Shown piece after piece: positions 51,785-60,521 of a stretch of 64,000 bases of DNA. Position 1 is the stretch's first letter; each line of letters starts with the position of its first letter. The stretch is from Gordonia lacunae (GTDB taxonomy: Bacteria > Actinomycetota > Actinomycetes > Mycobacteriales > Mycobacteriaceae), in NCBI RefSeq assembly GCF_002149015.1, contig NZ_NGFO01000010.1:60686-124685 (forward strand), in the 5' to 3' direction. The notes under the pieces were generated by a model. It was not told where the DNA came from, did no database searches, and saw only the letters and a program-made list of their open reading frames with translations. The translations under genes were made by a program, and so were the position numbers.

Positions 51785-51806
51785 ACAAGCAGTCCGGACT
51801 GTTTGT
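51785..51806. promoter_or_regulatory. 22-bp TetR operator
   Basis: ACAAGCAGTCC (51785-51795) and GGACTGTTTGT (51796-51806) pair at 10 of 11 positions with no spacer. It ends 15 bp before the TetR GTG at 51822, over the likely promoter, and the transcript may be nearly leaderless. Strong candidate for autoregulation of the TetR-monooxygenase-GMC operon. Confidence 0.65.
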
Positions 51807-51821
51807 GCTATCGTCGCCGAT

Positions 51822-52403
51822 GTGACCGAGCCCACCCAAGCCCCGCGGCGGCGCACCCAGGCCGAGCGCACCGCCACCACGCGCGCGCTCATCCTCGACG
51901 CGACCGTCGACGCCCTGGTCGACGTCGGGTACGCAGCCACCACCACGCAGGAGGTGAACCGTCGCGCGGGCGTCTCCCGCGGGGCACTCCTGCACCACTT
52001 CCCCACCCGGGAATCACTTGTGGTCGCCGCGGTCGGACACCTTGTGGAGCGCCGGCTGGCAGAGATCCTGTCCCGACCCCGCACGGGTGACGAGGGACTC
52101 GAGATCCTCGTCGAGGCGTTCAGCGGCCCGTTGTTCGACGCCGCACTCGAGCTATGGGTCGCCGCCCGCTGCGACGTCCGCTTGCGGACCGCGATCATCC
52201 CGCTCGAACAGCAGGTGTCCGACGCGCTCGCCGTCGGTTGTGCCGAATTGTTCGGCGACCGGTACACCGCAGCGGAACTCGAACTCTCCATCGAACTCGC
52301 ACGCGGTCTCGCGGTGTCGCGCATTCTCCGCTCGCCCGACGCCGACCGCGCCCTCCTCGACCACCTCCTGCCCGTCTGGAAGGAACTGCTCACCCATGAC
52401 TGA
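51822..52403 (+). CDS. TetR-family regulator of the monooxygenase operon
   Basis: 193 residues from a GTG with no clear ribosome site. Helix-turn-helix: TRALILDATVDALVDVGYAA, then EVNRRAGVSRGALLHHFPTR. The C-terminal part is a TetR ligand domain (EILVEAFSGPLFDAALELWV). Overlaps the monooxygenase gene by 8 bp. A 22-bp palindrome precedes it. Confidence 0.93.
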   Translation: MTEPTQAPRRRTQAERTATTRALILDATVDALVDVGYAATTTQEVNRRAGVSRGALLHHFPTRESLVVAAVGHLVERRLAEILSRPRTGDEGLEILVEAFSGPLFDAALELWVAARCDVRLRTAIIPLEQQVSDALAVGCAELFGDRYTAAELELSIELARGLAVSRILRSPDADRALLDHLLPVWKELLTHD

Positions 52404-53964
52404 CCTCTGTCCCGATGTGCCGCAGAAGAACACGCTGCCCCGCCGCGTCGACGTGCTCGTCGTCGGCGTCGGGTTCGGCGGCCTCGCCGCCCTGCATCGT
52501 CTGCGCACAGATCATCCGCAGCTACAGACCCTGGCCATCGAACGCGGCGACGGCGCAGGTGGAGTGTGGCGCGAGAACGACTATCCGGGCGCGGCCTGTG
52601 ACGTCCCGACGTCGCTGTACTCCCTGTCCTTCGCCCCCAATCCGGATTGGTCCAACACCTACGGCCGACGCCACGAGATCCACCAGTATCTGCGTTCCGT
52701 CGCCGCCGATTTCGCCGACCAGATCCGCTACAACTGTGCGCTGACGTCGGCGCGATGGGACGGCAGCACGCAGGAGTGGGTCGTGGCGACGAGCGACGGC
52801 GAGATCCGGTGCCGCTACCTGGTCGCCGCGCCCGGCGCCCTGTCCGAACCCGGCCTGCCGACCGTCCCCGGCGCCAGCGAGTTCACCGGCACGATGTTCC
52901 ACTCCGCCGACTGGGACCACTCCCACGACCTGCGCGGGCGCCGCGTCGCAATCGTCGGCACCGGCGCGTCGGCGATCCAGATCGTGCCCGAGATCGTCGA
53001 CGAGGTCGGACATCTGACAGTCTTCCAGCGCACTCCCGCCTGGGTCGTGCCGCGCCTGGACCGCAACATCGGCACGCTCGAACGCGCGCTCTATCGCCGC
53101 GTGCCCGGTGTCCACCGACTCGTGCGGCGGATGGTGTGGACCTACCGCGAGGCGTACGTCCTGATGATGGCCCGCAATCCCAAGCTGCTCCCGATCGCCA
53201 AGACCATCGCCCTCGCCCAGCTGCGCATCCAGGTCCGCGACCGCTCGCTGCGCCGTCGACTCACCCCCGACTACACCATCGGCTGCAAGCGGATGCTGTT
53301 GACCAACAAGTGGTTCCCCGCGCTCCAGCGCGACAACGCGACGGTCACCGGCGCGATCACCCGCCTCACCGCGCGCGGCGCCGTCGACGACCAGGGTCGC
53401 GAACACGAAGTCGACACGGTCGTGTTCGCGACCGGGTTCACCCCCACCGAACCGCCCATCGCGTCGGCGATCACCGGGCGCGACGGACGCACGCTGGCGC
53501 AGGCGTGGGCGGGTTCGCCGCGCGCCTACCGCGGGGTCGAGGTCCACGGCTTCCCCAACCTGTTCTTCCTATACGGCCCCAACACCAACCTGGGTCACAG
53601 CTCGATCGTGCTGATGCTGGAGCCGCAGGCGTACTACATGAGCAAGGCACTCACCGAGCTGTCCCGCAGCGGCCGGTCGACCTTCGAGGTCACCGAGGAC
53701 GCACTGGATCGGTACAACTCCGACCTCGATCCCGAACTCGAACGCACCGTGTGGAACTCGGGCGGATGCTCGAGCTGGTATCTCGACTCCACCGGACGCA
53801 ACTCGGTGATGTGGCCGAAGTTCACGAGCGACTTCCGCCGCATGATGTCGTCGTTCGATCCCGCAGACCACCGCTTCGATGACGCAATACCCCTCGCGCC
53901 GGTCGACCAGGCCGCCGGCACCGGCGCCACCGAATCCGACACCGAGAGGACCGTCGCACCGTGA
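52396..53964 (+). CDS. Flavin-containing Baeyer-Villiger-type monooxygenase
   Basis: 522 residues from the ATG at 52396. FAD site VVGVGFGGLAALHRL, NADPH site IVGTGASAIQIVPEI, and between them FTGTMFHSADW, which fits the BVMO fingerprint FxGxxxHxxxW. ATGFTPTEPP is the second dinucleotide-fold signature. Enzymes of this group insert oxygen next to a ketone to give esters or lactones; steroid or long-chain ketone substrates are common in actinobacteria. Its stop overlaps the GMC oxidoreductase start (GTGA), so alcohol oxidation then BV oxidation is a logical pair. Confidence 0.93.
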   Translation: MTDLCPDVPQKNTLPRRVDVLVVGVGFGGLAALHRLRTDHPQLQTLAIERGDGAGGVWRENDYPGAACDVPTSLYSLSFAPNPDWSNTYGRRHEIHQYLRSVAADFADQIRYNCALTSARWDGSTQEWVVATSDGEIRCRYLVAAPGALSEPGLPTVPGASEFTGTMFHSADWDHSHDLRGRRVAIVGTGASAIQIVPEIVDEVGHLTVFQRTPAWVVPRLDRNIGTLERALYRRVPGVHRLVRRMVWTYREAYVLMMARNPKLLPIAKTIALAQLRIQVRDRSLRRRLTPDYTIGCKRMLLTNKWFPALQRDNATVTGAITRLTARGAVDDQGREHEVDTVVFATGFTPTEPPIASAITGRDGRTLAQAWAGSPRAYRGVEVHGFPNLFFLYGPNTNLGHSSIVLMLEPQAYYMSKALTELSRSGRSTFEVTEDALDRYNSDLDPELERTVWNSGGCSSWYLDSTGRNSVMWPKFTSDFRRMMSSFDPADHRFDDAIPLAPVDQAAGTGATESDTERTVAP

Positions 53965-55679
53965 GTTCCCTCCCTGTCCACTACGACGCCGTCGTCATCG
54001 GCTCCGGTTTCGGCGGTTCGGTTGCGGCCCTGCGACTCACCGAGAAGGGCTATCGGGTCGCGGTCGTCGAGTCCGGGCGGCGGTTCGCCGACGGCGACCT
54101 GCCCAAGACCAGCTGGCGCCTCAAGGACTACGTCTGGGCGCCCGCGCTGGGACTGTTCGGCGTGCAGCGCATGCACCTGCTGCGCGACGTGCTCGTGATG
54201 GCGGGCGCCGGCGTCGGCGGCGGATCGCTGAACTACGCGAACACCCTCTACCGCCCGCTGCCCGCCTTCTTCGAGGACCCGCACTGGGGTTCGATCACCG
54301 ACTGGGCGTCCGAGCTCGACCCGTACTACGACCAGGCGTCGCGGATGCTCGGCGTGACCACCTACCCGAAGGTGACACCCGCCGACCGCGTGATCCGCAA
54401 GGTCGCCGAGGAGATGGGGGTCGGCGACACCTTCGTCCACACCCCCGTCGGCGTGTTCTTCGGTGAGGCGGGCAAGACCGTCGACGACCCGTTCTTCGGC
54501 GGCGCCGGCCCGGCGCGTACCGGTTGCACCGACTGCGGTGCGTGTATGACGGGATGCCCGGTGGGAGCGAAGAACACGCTCGTCAAGAACTACCTGTACC
54601 TGGCCGAGCAGGCCGGCGCGGACATCATCCCGATGACGACCGTCGACACCGTCCGTCCGCGTCCGCGCGGCGGATACGTCGTGGAGTCGCACCGGTCGGG
54701 CCGTCGCTGGTCGCGCCGCGGGCGCCGCACGTTCACCGCCGATCACGTGGTGTTCGCCGCAGGCACCTACGGCACCAACAAGCTGCTGCTGGACATGCAG
54801 CAGGGCGGCCACCTGCCCGGGCTGTCGTCGCGCCTGGGCAAGGTGGTCCGCACCAACTCCGAGGCGGTGCTGGCCGCCACCGCGCGCGACCTCGAGACCG
54901 ACTACACCGAGGGTGTGGCGATCACGTCGTCGTTCCATCCCAACGCGCACACGCATATCGAGCCGGTGCGATACGGCAAGGGCAGCAACCTGATCGGCTT
55001 GTTGCAGGCGATCCTCGTCGACGGCGGCGGCCCGCTGCCACGGCTCCTGCAGGCGCTGATCGAGATGGCCCGCCACCCGGTGATCACGCTCCGCGGCCTG
55101 TCGGTACGACGCTGGTCGGAGCGCACGATCATCGCGCTCGTCATGCAGACCGCCGACAACTCGCTTGAACTGTTCTCCCGCCGTGGGCGATTCGGCCCGA
55201 TGCTGCGAAGCAGACAGGGCGACGGCGATCCCCCGCCCACCTGGATCCCGGAGGGGCACGACGCGGTCCGCGCCGTCGCACGCGAGATCGACGGTGACGC
55301 GGGCGGTTCTGTCGTCGACCTGTTGAACATCCCGATGACGGCGCACTTCCTGGGCGGTTGCTCGATCGGGCGGTCGGCACAGGACGGCGTGGTGGACCCG
55401 TATCACCGGGTGTTCGATCATCCGGGCCTGCACGTCGTCGACGGCGCAACCGTCTCGGCCAACCTCGGCGTCAACCCGTCGCTGACCATCACCGCACAGG
55501 CCGAACGCGCGCTGGCGATGTGGCCCAACGCCGGTGAGGCCGACCCGCGGCCCGAGCTCGGAGCGTCGTACCGCCCCGTCGAGCCGGTGGAACCGAACCA
55601 CCCGACCGTCCCCGCGCACGCCCCCGGCGCCCTGCGTCTCCCGATCACGCCGGTCTCCGACGCCACCCGCGCCGGTTGA
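53961..55679 (+). CDS. GMC oxidoreductase, ChoD (cholesterol oxidase-like) homologue
   Basis: 572 residues. FAD motif VIGSGFGGSVAALRLTEKG, GAGVGGGSLNYANT, the Cys-rich segment CTDCGACMTGCPVGAKNT, FNIP-like LNIPMTAHFLGGCSIG and C-terminal VVDGATVSANLGVNPSLTI follow mycobacterial ChoD closely. Related proteins are called cholesterol oxidases, but activity on steroids has been weak; other alcohols are possible. The four clustered Cys might bind a metal or iron-sulfur cluster. It is third in the TetR-BVMO operon, overlapping by GTGA. Confidence 0.93.
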   Translation: MSSLPVHYDAVVIGSGFGGSVAALRLTEKGYRVAVVESGRRFADGDLPKTSWRLKDYVWAPALGLFGVQRMHLLRDVLVMAGAGVGGGSLNYANTLYRPLPAFFEDPHWGSITDWASELDPYYDQASRMLGVTTYPKVTPADRVIRKVAEEMGVGDTFVHTPVGVFFGEAGKTVDDPFFGGAGPARTGCTDCGACMTGCPVGAKNTLVKNYLYLAEQAGADIIPMTTVDTVRPRPRGGYVVESHRSGRRWSRRGRRTFTADHVVFAAGTYGTNKLLLDMQQGGHLPGLSSRLGKVVRTNSEAVLAATARDLETDYTEGVAITSSFHPNAHTHIEPVRYGKGSNLIGLLQAILVDGGGPLPRLLQALIEMARHPVITLRGLSVRRWSERTIIALVMQTADNSLELFSRRGRFGPMLRSRQGDGDPPPTWIPEGHDAVRAVAREIDGDAGGSVVDLLNIPMTAHFLGGCSIGRSAQDGVVDPYHRVFDHPGLHVVDGATVSANLGVNPSLTITAQAERALAMWPNAGEADPRPELGASYRPVEPVEPNHPTVPAHAPGALRLPITPVSDATRAG

Positions 55680-55685
55680 GCACAC

Positions 55686-55701
55686 TCGAACACATGTGCG
55701 A
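55686..55701. promoter_or_regulatory. LexA (SOS) box before alkB
   Basis: TCGAACacatGTGCGA matches the actinobacterial SOS consensus TCGAAC-N4-GTTCGA at 11 of 12 positions. It is 20 bp before the alkB ATG and just after the GMC stop, so it would block an alkB promoter. Confidence 0.6.
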
Positions 55702-55721
55702 TTCCGGTGTAGTCTGTACCC

Positions 55722-56351
55722 ATGTCTCTTGGCACCCAGGGTTCCCTGTTCGCCGTGGAGTCCGCGGAGCCAGCACTCGGCAGTCTGTCGGCGTCGCTCT
55801 CGCGGCGCCCTCTCACCGAGGGGGCGTGGGTCGATCTGTGTCCGGGTTGGATCTCTGGGGCAGATGACCTCTTCGACCGGCTCCGCGAGTCGGTGCCGTG
55901 GCGAGCGGAGCGGCGTCGGATGTACGAACGTGTCGTCGACGTCCCCCGGCTCGTGTCGAACTATCACGCTGACCAGGAGTTTCCCGACCAGATCATCACC
56001 GAGGCGAGGACCGCCCTGAGCGAGCACTACCGCGGCGAGCTGGCTGAGGGATTCGCGACGGCGGGGATCAGCCTCTATCGCGACGGCAGCGACTCCGTCG
56101 CATGGCACGGCGACCGCATCGGTCGGGGGTCCGTACACGACACGATGGTGGCCATCATCTCGCTCGGCTCACCTCGGCCGCTGATGCTCAGACCCCGTGG
56201 GGGCGGCAGGTCGCTGAAGTTCACGCTCTCATCGGGCGATCTTCTGGTCATGGGAGGCAGCTGCCAACGCACTTGGGAGCATGCCGTGCCCAAGGTGCCC
56301 GGCGTCGGGGCGCGTATCAGCATTCAACTGAGGCCACCCGGGGTGTGGTGA
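55722..56351 (+). CDS. alkB: AlkB-type alpha-ketoglutarate/Fe(II) dioxygenase
   Basis: 209 residues. The iron ligands are His129 and Asp131 (WHGDRIG) and His187 (WEHAVPK); 2-oxoglutarate-binding Arg lies at RISIQLRPP near the C-terminus. DGSDSVAWHGD and LMLRPRGGG are typical of bacterial AlkB2-like proteins. It removes alkyl groups from damaged bases (1-methyladenine, 3-methylcytosine). It has its own promoter region after the GMC gene, with a near-consensus LexA box. Confidence 0.93.
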   Translation: MSLGTQGSLFAVESAEPALGSLSASLSRRPLTEGAWVDLCPGWISGADDLFDRLRESVPWRAERRRMYERVVDVPRLVSNYHADQEFPDQIITEARTALSEHYRGELAEGFATAGISLYRDGSDSVAWHGDRIGRGSVHDTMVAIISLGSPRPLMLRPRGGGRSLKFTLSSGDLLVMGGSCQRTWEHAVPKVPGVGARISIQLRPPGVW

Positions 56352-56364
56352 GGTAGGCCTTCTA

Positions 56365-56414
56365 CCGCTGGCCGAGCAGCGCCTCGCTTCACTCGGAGCC
56401 CGCTCAACCAGCGG
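56365..56414. repeat. Hairpin repeat of the GCTGGTTGAG family, inverted copy; possible terminator
   Basis: CCGCTGGCCGAGC (56365-56377) pairs with GCTCAACCAGCGG (56402-56414) at 11 of 13 positions, 24-nt loop. The reverse strand reads CCGCTGGTTGAGC, the start of the repeats at 44677 and 62359. It lies 13 bp after alkB and probably stops its transcript. Confidence 0.55.
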
Positions 56415-56489
56415 GGGCGGTTGCCTACGCACCCGCCGATCCTCGTGCTTTAATCATTTCGTTATAAACCGCGAGGACCGAGAGAAGTC

Positions 56490-57008
56490 ATGAAGCGCAC
56501 CCGTATCGCCGCCGCCCTGCTCGCCACCGCCGCCCTGGCCCTGCCGGTCGCCCCGGCGACGGCCAGTCCGCTCGACACACTGTTCGGTAGCGCGAGCGGC
56601 AGCCTCGACTCCGGCAGTGCCGCCCTCGGCTCGTCGGGTGGCGACAAGGTGACGCACTACGGCAAGCTGGGTCGTCCCGGCGCACCGAACGGCATCAAGT
56701 CGATCAACGTGTGGGTCTACACGCCCGACAAGACCCCGGCGATCGTGCCCAACACCTACCCGAAGAACTCGCGACTGGGTGTGCGCTGGAACTCGATCAT
56801 CGATGCCGGGCCGATCGTCGACGGCAACGAGTGCCGCATGGAGGTGCGCCTGTCCGGACCCAAGGTCCCCAAACAGGCCTCCCTGTTCAAGACCCAGGAC
56901 TGCACCGCGGTGAAGTCCTACTTCTTCAAGGGCGCCGGCGACTTCACCATCCGCGTCACCGACACCATCTCGGGGGCGTCGAACAGCATCGCGTTCAGCG
57001 TCCAGTAG
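56490..57008 (+). CDS. Secreted hypothetical protein
   Basis: 172 residues from the ATG at 56490, preceded by a GAGAG site. Signal peptide of about 26 residues ends at ATA-SP. Ser/Gly-rich start (SASGSLDSGSAALGSSGG), then a beta-rich domain with INVWVYTPDKTPAIVP and two Cys (NECRMEV, TQDCTAV), likely one disulfide. I do not recognise the family; similar small exported proteins are common in Gordonia-like actinobacteria. Convergent with the SDR gene (1-bp gap). Confidence 0.75.
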   Translation: MKRTRIAAALLATAALALPVAPATASPLDTLFGSASGSLDSGSAALGSSGGDKVTHYGKLGRPGAPNGIKSINVWVYTPDKTPAIVPNTYPKNSRLGVRWNSIIDAGPIVDGNECRMEVRLSGPKVPKQASLFKTQDCTAVKSYFFKGAGDFTIRVTDTISGASNSIAFSVQ

Positions 57009-57009
57009 C

Positions 57010-57900
57010 TCAGCCCGCGGCGCCGACGTCGAACTTCTCGCCGGTGAGGCGCTCGGACTCCTCCCACAGCGCCGCACGGAATCCTGCGTCGTCGGCGGCC
57101 TTCTTGTAACCGCTACGACCGGGCGCGCCGCGCATGCCGAACATCTCCGTCGGCCCGTAGAACGTGCCGGACTCGACGTCGGGGACGGTCGCGGCGTACA
57201 GCTGAGGCAGTGCACCGTCGGCGGCCGGCTGGGCGATCGGCAGCTTGTTGCCCAGCTTCGCGAAGAAGTCGGAGAAGTTCTCGCTCCGGCCCTGCAGTTC
57301 CGTCGAGGCATAACCCGGGTGCGCGATGAGCGACTTCTTCGACGACCCGGCCGCGGCCAGCCGCGCGGCGAGTTCCTTGCCGAACATCAGGTTGGCCATT
57401 TTCGAGTCGCCGTAGGCCCGCCACCGGCGGTAGCGGCGCTGCTCCCAGTTCAGGTCGTCGAGTTGGATGTTGCCGATCTGGTGCATGGTCGACGACACGG
57501 TGACCACCCGCTCGGTGATCTTCGGCAGGAGCAGCGCGGTGAGGGCGAAGTGCCCGAGATGATTGGTGCCGATCTGCATCTCGAAACCGTCGGTGGTGCG
57601 CCGGAAGGGCACCGCCATCAGCCCCGCGTTGTTGATCAAGACGTCGGCGCCGGTCACCCCGGCGGCGAAGCTGCGCACCGATTCGAGGTCGGCGAGGTCC
57701 AGCTTGGCGACGGTTGCCTTCGGCCCCAGCTCCGACGCCACGGCGTCGGCTTTCGCGGTGTTCCGGCACGCGAGGACCACATCGGCGCCGGCGCGGACCA
57801 GGACCTTGGCGGTCTGATAGCCGAGACCGCTGTTGGCACCGGTCACCACGAACGTCCGGCCCGTCTGGTCCGGCACATCTGAATTCGTCCAACCACTCAT
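57010..57900 (-). CDS. SDR-family oxidoreductase (retinol dehydrogenase-like)
   Basis: 296 residues. [19 protein letters not shown] with Arg in LACRNTAKA favours NADP(H). NNAGLMAVP, catalytic Ser in [10 protein letters not shown] and [11 protein letters not shown] follow. C-terminal part [26 protein letters not shown] ([20 protein letters not shown]) is typical of the WWOX/retinol-dehydrogenase-like SDRs common in mycobacteria. Substrate unknown. Monocistronic; 120-bp gap from the cyclase gene upstream. Confidence 0.93.
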   Translation of the reverse strand: MSGWTNSDVPDQTGRTFVVTGANSGLGYQTAKVLVRAGADVVLACRNTAKADAVASELGPKATVAKLDLADLESVRSFAAGVTGADVLINNAGLMAVPFRRTTDGFEMQIGTNHLGHFALTALLLPKITERVVTVSSTMHQIGNIQLDDLNWEQRRYRRWRAYGDSKMANLMFGKELAARLAAAGSSKKSLIAHPGYASTELQGRSENFSDFFAKLGNKLPIAQPAADGALPQLYAATVPDVESGTFYGPTEMFGMRGAPGRSGYKKAADDAGFRAALWEESERLTGEKFDVGAAG

Positions 57901-58021
57901 CGCGACCCCCTGGATGCGTTGTCTCGCCCGGCACCGACGCCGGATCCATGCGGCCCACGCTATTGACAGGCCGGGACGACGTCAACGAGTCGTCTCCGAC
58001 GGCCCAGGGCGTGCGGCGGGC

Positions 58022-59737
58022 TCACCCGCCGAAGAATGTCGTCAGCCGCAACGGATTCGCGCCGACGATCCGCCGGGCAGGCCGCAACAGTTCCGCGATC
58101 AGATTGGTCGACGATCCGAGCCGCTCGACGAGCTGGATCGGTGCATAGAAAGCGGTCGGCTCCGATCGCCCGCGCATGATCCGGGCGCCGAGGAGCTTCC
58201 ATTCCTCGGCTTCCTCGCCGGCCGACTCGACCGCCGCACCGCTCGCCAGGGCGGGGATGCGTCCGGTCTTGGCCATGTCGGACAAGCGGGCGCACTCGTT
58301 CACCGGGTCGCCGATGACGGTGTACTCGTAGCGTCGCTCGGCACCGATGTTGCCGGCGAACGCCTCGCCGTAGGAAACGCCGATCCCCCACCGGATGTCG
58401 AGGCTGCTGGCCAGGCGGTCGGCGAGATCGCGGGCCGCACCCAGCGCGGCGCCGGCCGGGTCGTCGATCTCGACGGGTGCGCCGAAGACGGCGAGCGCGG
58501 CGTCGCCCTCGAACTTGTTGACGAAACCGGAGTGCTGATCGACCACATCCGCGACGATGCTGAAGAACGCGTTGAGTAGCGCGGCGGTGTCATCCGGACT
58601 GCGCTGCTGTGCCAGCCCGGTGGACCCCACGATGTCGACGAAGAGGACGCCGACGCGGGTGTTGGTGCCGTGCATGCCGACCCCGTCGGAGATCGCGAGA
58701 TCGGCCACGGTGTCACCGACGTGCCGCGCGAATATCTCACGCATGCGGTCACGTTCGGCGAGGCCTTCGACCATCTGGTTGAAACCGTGTTGCAGCACAC
58801 CGAGTTCCGACGAGTCGTACACGGGTACGCGCGCCTTGTAGTCGCCGTGGTCGACGCGGTGAACCGCGCGACGCATCTCGGTCAGCGGGTCGGTGATCGC
58901 CTGTCCGACAAGCGCGATGACGCGGGCTCCGGACGCCAGACCGACCAGGGTCAGAACCACCGTCGTCCAGTCGACGGCACCGTAGACGTCGGGCAGCAGA
59001 CCGGTCCACCGGCCGGCGTTGACGGTCAGCAGACCGACCATCGGCACCGCCGAGCTCACCGCCCACACGGCCAGCATCCGTACCCGCACGCCGTTCATCA
59101 CGTGATTCGTCGGGAAGTCCTCGAGAACGACGACGGCAAGGGGCCGCGCCGCGCGCTCGGCGAACAGGTATGTGAGACAAGCACTCGACAACCCGGCAAG
59201 GGCGAAGGCCACGGCGACACCCGCGACGGTGGCGGTTGTCAGCTCCTCGGCGATGAGCACGTAGAACAGCACCGCAGCGCTCCAGGAGACGACCGTGACC
59301 CCGAGTTGGACGATCGGTATCCGCTGGACGGCGCGTCGGCGGGCATGGTCGGCGGGTTGGCAGCTGATGAACCAGCGCAGTTGGGGCCGGACCGCGAGCA
59401 TCCCGAGCAGCAGGTTGGTGAGGATGCCGACGACGATGGCCCCGACGACCACGGGGAAATTGGGTGCGCCCAGGGTCTCGTCGAACGTGAGTTGCCCGCC
59501 GTTGAAAGCGAGTTGGACGAGCAGGAAGGTCTCGACGCCGATCACCGCATTGCTGGCGATCACGGCCGTCATGGCCGTGACGGTGGCATGCAGCGCGATC
59601 TTGCTGCGCATCGGCGGCCCGATCCGGGCCCAACCGCGCGGACTCGGGACCGTCGACACACCCCACAGAAAACCCGCGGTGCGTCGGCGCAGACGTGTCC
59701 ACGGCGCACCACGGCGGGTCCGGCGCGGTCGTCCCAT
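58022..59737 (-). CDS. Membrane class III adenylate cyclase
   Basis: 571 residues: soluble N-terminus, six membrane helices (about 40-300), a HAMP segment (ITDPLTEMRRAVHRVDHGDY) and a C-terminal catalytic domain. Metal Asp residues are in LFVDIVGSTGL and FEGDAALAVFG; adenine-specifying Lys in NKFEGD and Asp in TVIGDPVNECARL, whose Asn and Arg are also present, so it should make cAMP from ATP as a homodimer. Layout matches Rv1318c-Rv1320c and Rv3645. Followed downstream by an SDR; a CRP-like site lies at 60.5 kb. Confidence 0.94.
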   Translation of the reverse strand: MGRPRRTRRGAPWTRLRRRTAGFLWGVSTVPSPRGWARIGPPMRSKIALHATVTAMTAVIASNAVIGVETFLLVQLAFNGGQLTFDETLGAPNFPVVVGAIVVGILTNLLLGMLAVRPQLRWFISCQPADHARRRAVQRIPIVQLGVTVVSWSAAVLFYVLIAEELTTATVAGVAVAFALAGLSSACLTYLFAERAARPLAVVVLEDFPTNHVMNGVRVRMLAVWAVSSAVPMVGLLTVNAGRWTGLLPDVYGAVDWTTVVLTLVGLASGARVIALVGQAITDPLTEMRRAVHRVDHGDYKARVPVYDSSELGVLQHGFNQMVEGLAERDRMREIFARHVGDTVADLAISDGVGMHGTNTRVGVLFVDIVGSTGLAQQRSPDDTAALLNAFFSIVADVVDQHSGFVNKFEGDAALAVFGAPVEIDDPAGAALGAARDLADRLASSLDIRWGIGVSYGEAFAGNIGAERRYEYTVIGDPVNECARLSDMAKTGRIPALASGAAVESAGEEAEEWKLLGARIMRGRSEPTAFYAPIQLVERLGSSTNLIAELLRPARRIVGANPLRLTTFFGG

Positions 59738-59788
59738 CGGCCTCTCCTGCCTGACGGCGTTCCCCGCAGCCTACCGCCGAGACCACGA

Positions 59789-59819
59789 ATGGACCGGCAC
59801 CATAGCGGTGCCGGTCCAT
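59789..59819. terminator. Strong hairpin downstream of the YceI gene
   Basis: ATGGACCGGCACC and GGTGCCGGTCCAT form a perfect 13-bp stem with a 5-nt loop, 17 bp after the yceI-family stop on the minus strand. There is no T-run; such stems often terminate in high-GC actinobacteria. It separates the YceI transcript from the cyclase gene. Confidence 0.65.
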
Positions 59820-59836
59820 CGGGGTTCGGTTGCAGA

Positions 59837-60388
59837 TCAGGCCTGCAGGGCCTCGATCTCGAGCGTGATGGTGATCTTGTCGCCGACGACGACGCCACCG
59901 CCCTCGAGCGGCATCTCGATGTCGATGCCGAAGTCCTTGCGGTTGATGACGACCTTCGCCTCGAAGCCGGCAACGGCGCCCTGGCCCATGCCGGGGTTGG
60001 TGCCCTCGAACTCGAGCTCGAGCGTGACGGGCTTCGTGACGCCCTTCAGGGTGAAGTCACCGTCGAGCAGGTAGTCGTCGCCGTTCTGACGCACACCCGT
60101 GGAGACGAAGGTGGCCTTCGGGAAGGTCTCGGCGTCGAAGAAGTCGGCGGACTTGATGTGACCGTCGCGCTGCTCGTTGCGGGTGTTGATCGAGGTGACG
60201 TCGATCTCGGCCTGCACGGCGGGGGTGCCGTTCTCGTCGACGGTGATGGTGCCGGAGAAGGTGTCGAAGCTGCCGCGGACCTTGCTGACCATGAGGTGCT
60301 TGACGGAGAAGTTGACCGCCGAGTGCACGGGGTCGATGGTCCAGGTGCCGGCGGGGATGGGTGCCTTGACGGAGGTTGCGGAGGTCAT
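59837..60388 (-). CDS. YceI-family lipocalin-like protein
   Basis: 183 residues. GTWTIDPVHSAVNFSVKHLMVSKVRG is the YceI signature, with DVTSINTRNEQRDGHIKSADFFD and KPVTLELEFEG following. The eight-strand barrel binds polyprenoid or amphiphilic molecules. No signal peptide, so cytosolic, unlike E. coli YceI. Start ATG at 60388 after AAGGA. Monocistronic, with a perfect hairpin after it. Confidence 0.94.
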   Translation of the reverse strand: MTSATSVKAPIPAGTWTIDPVHSAVNFSVKHLMVSKVRGSFDTFSGTITVDENGTPAVQAEIDVTSINTRNEQRDGHIKSADFFDAETFPKATFVSTGVRQNGDDYLLDGDFTLKGVTKPVTLELEFEGTNPGMGQGAVAGFEAKVVINRKDFGIDIEMPLEGGGVVVGDKITITLEIEALQA

Positions 60389-60502
60389 GTCGTGGTCCTT
60401 CCAGAGGTGTGTCGTTCGGGTCTCGAATTGGTGGCCGTGGGCCTTCGCGACCCATCACCAGACTCTAACCGGACCGCGGTCCGATTTCATCCCGCACCCA
60501 CA

Positions 60503-60518
60503 AGTGATGTGCGTCACA
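60503..60518. promoter_or_regulatory. CRP-like site
   Basis: GTGAtgtgcgTCAC at 60504-60517 has the core spacing of cAMP receptor protein sites (TGTGA-N6-TCACA), with AGTGA on one side. It is about 115 bp upstream of the YceI start. Tentative. Confidence 0.3.
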
Positions 60519-60521
60519 TAT

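Noticed and set aside
53634..56138. An 834-codon open frame on the minus strand opposite the BVMO, GMC and alkB genes
   Set aside because: Antisense to three genes with intact catalytic motifs; no recognisable domain in the minus-strand product.
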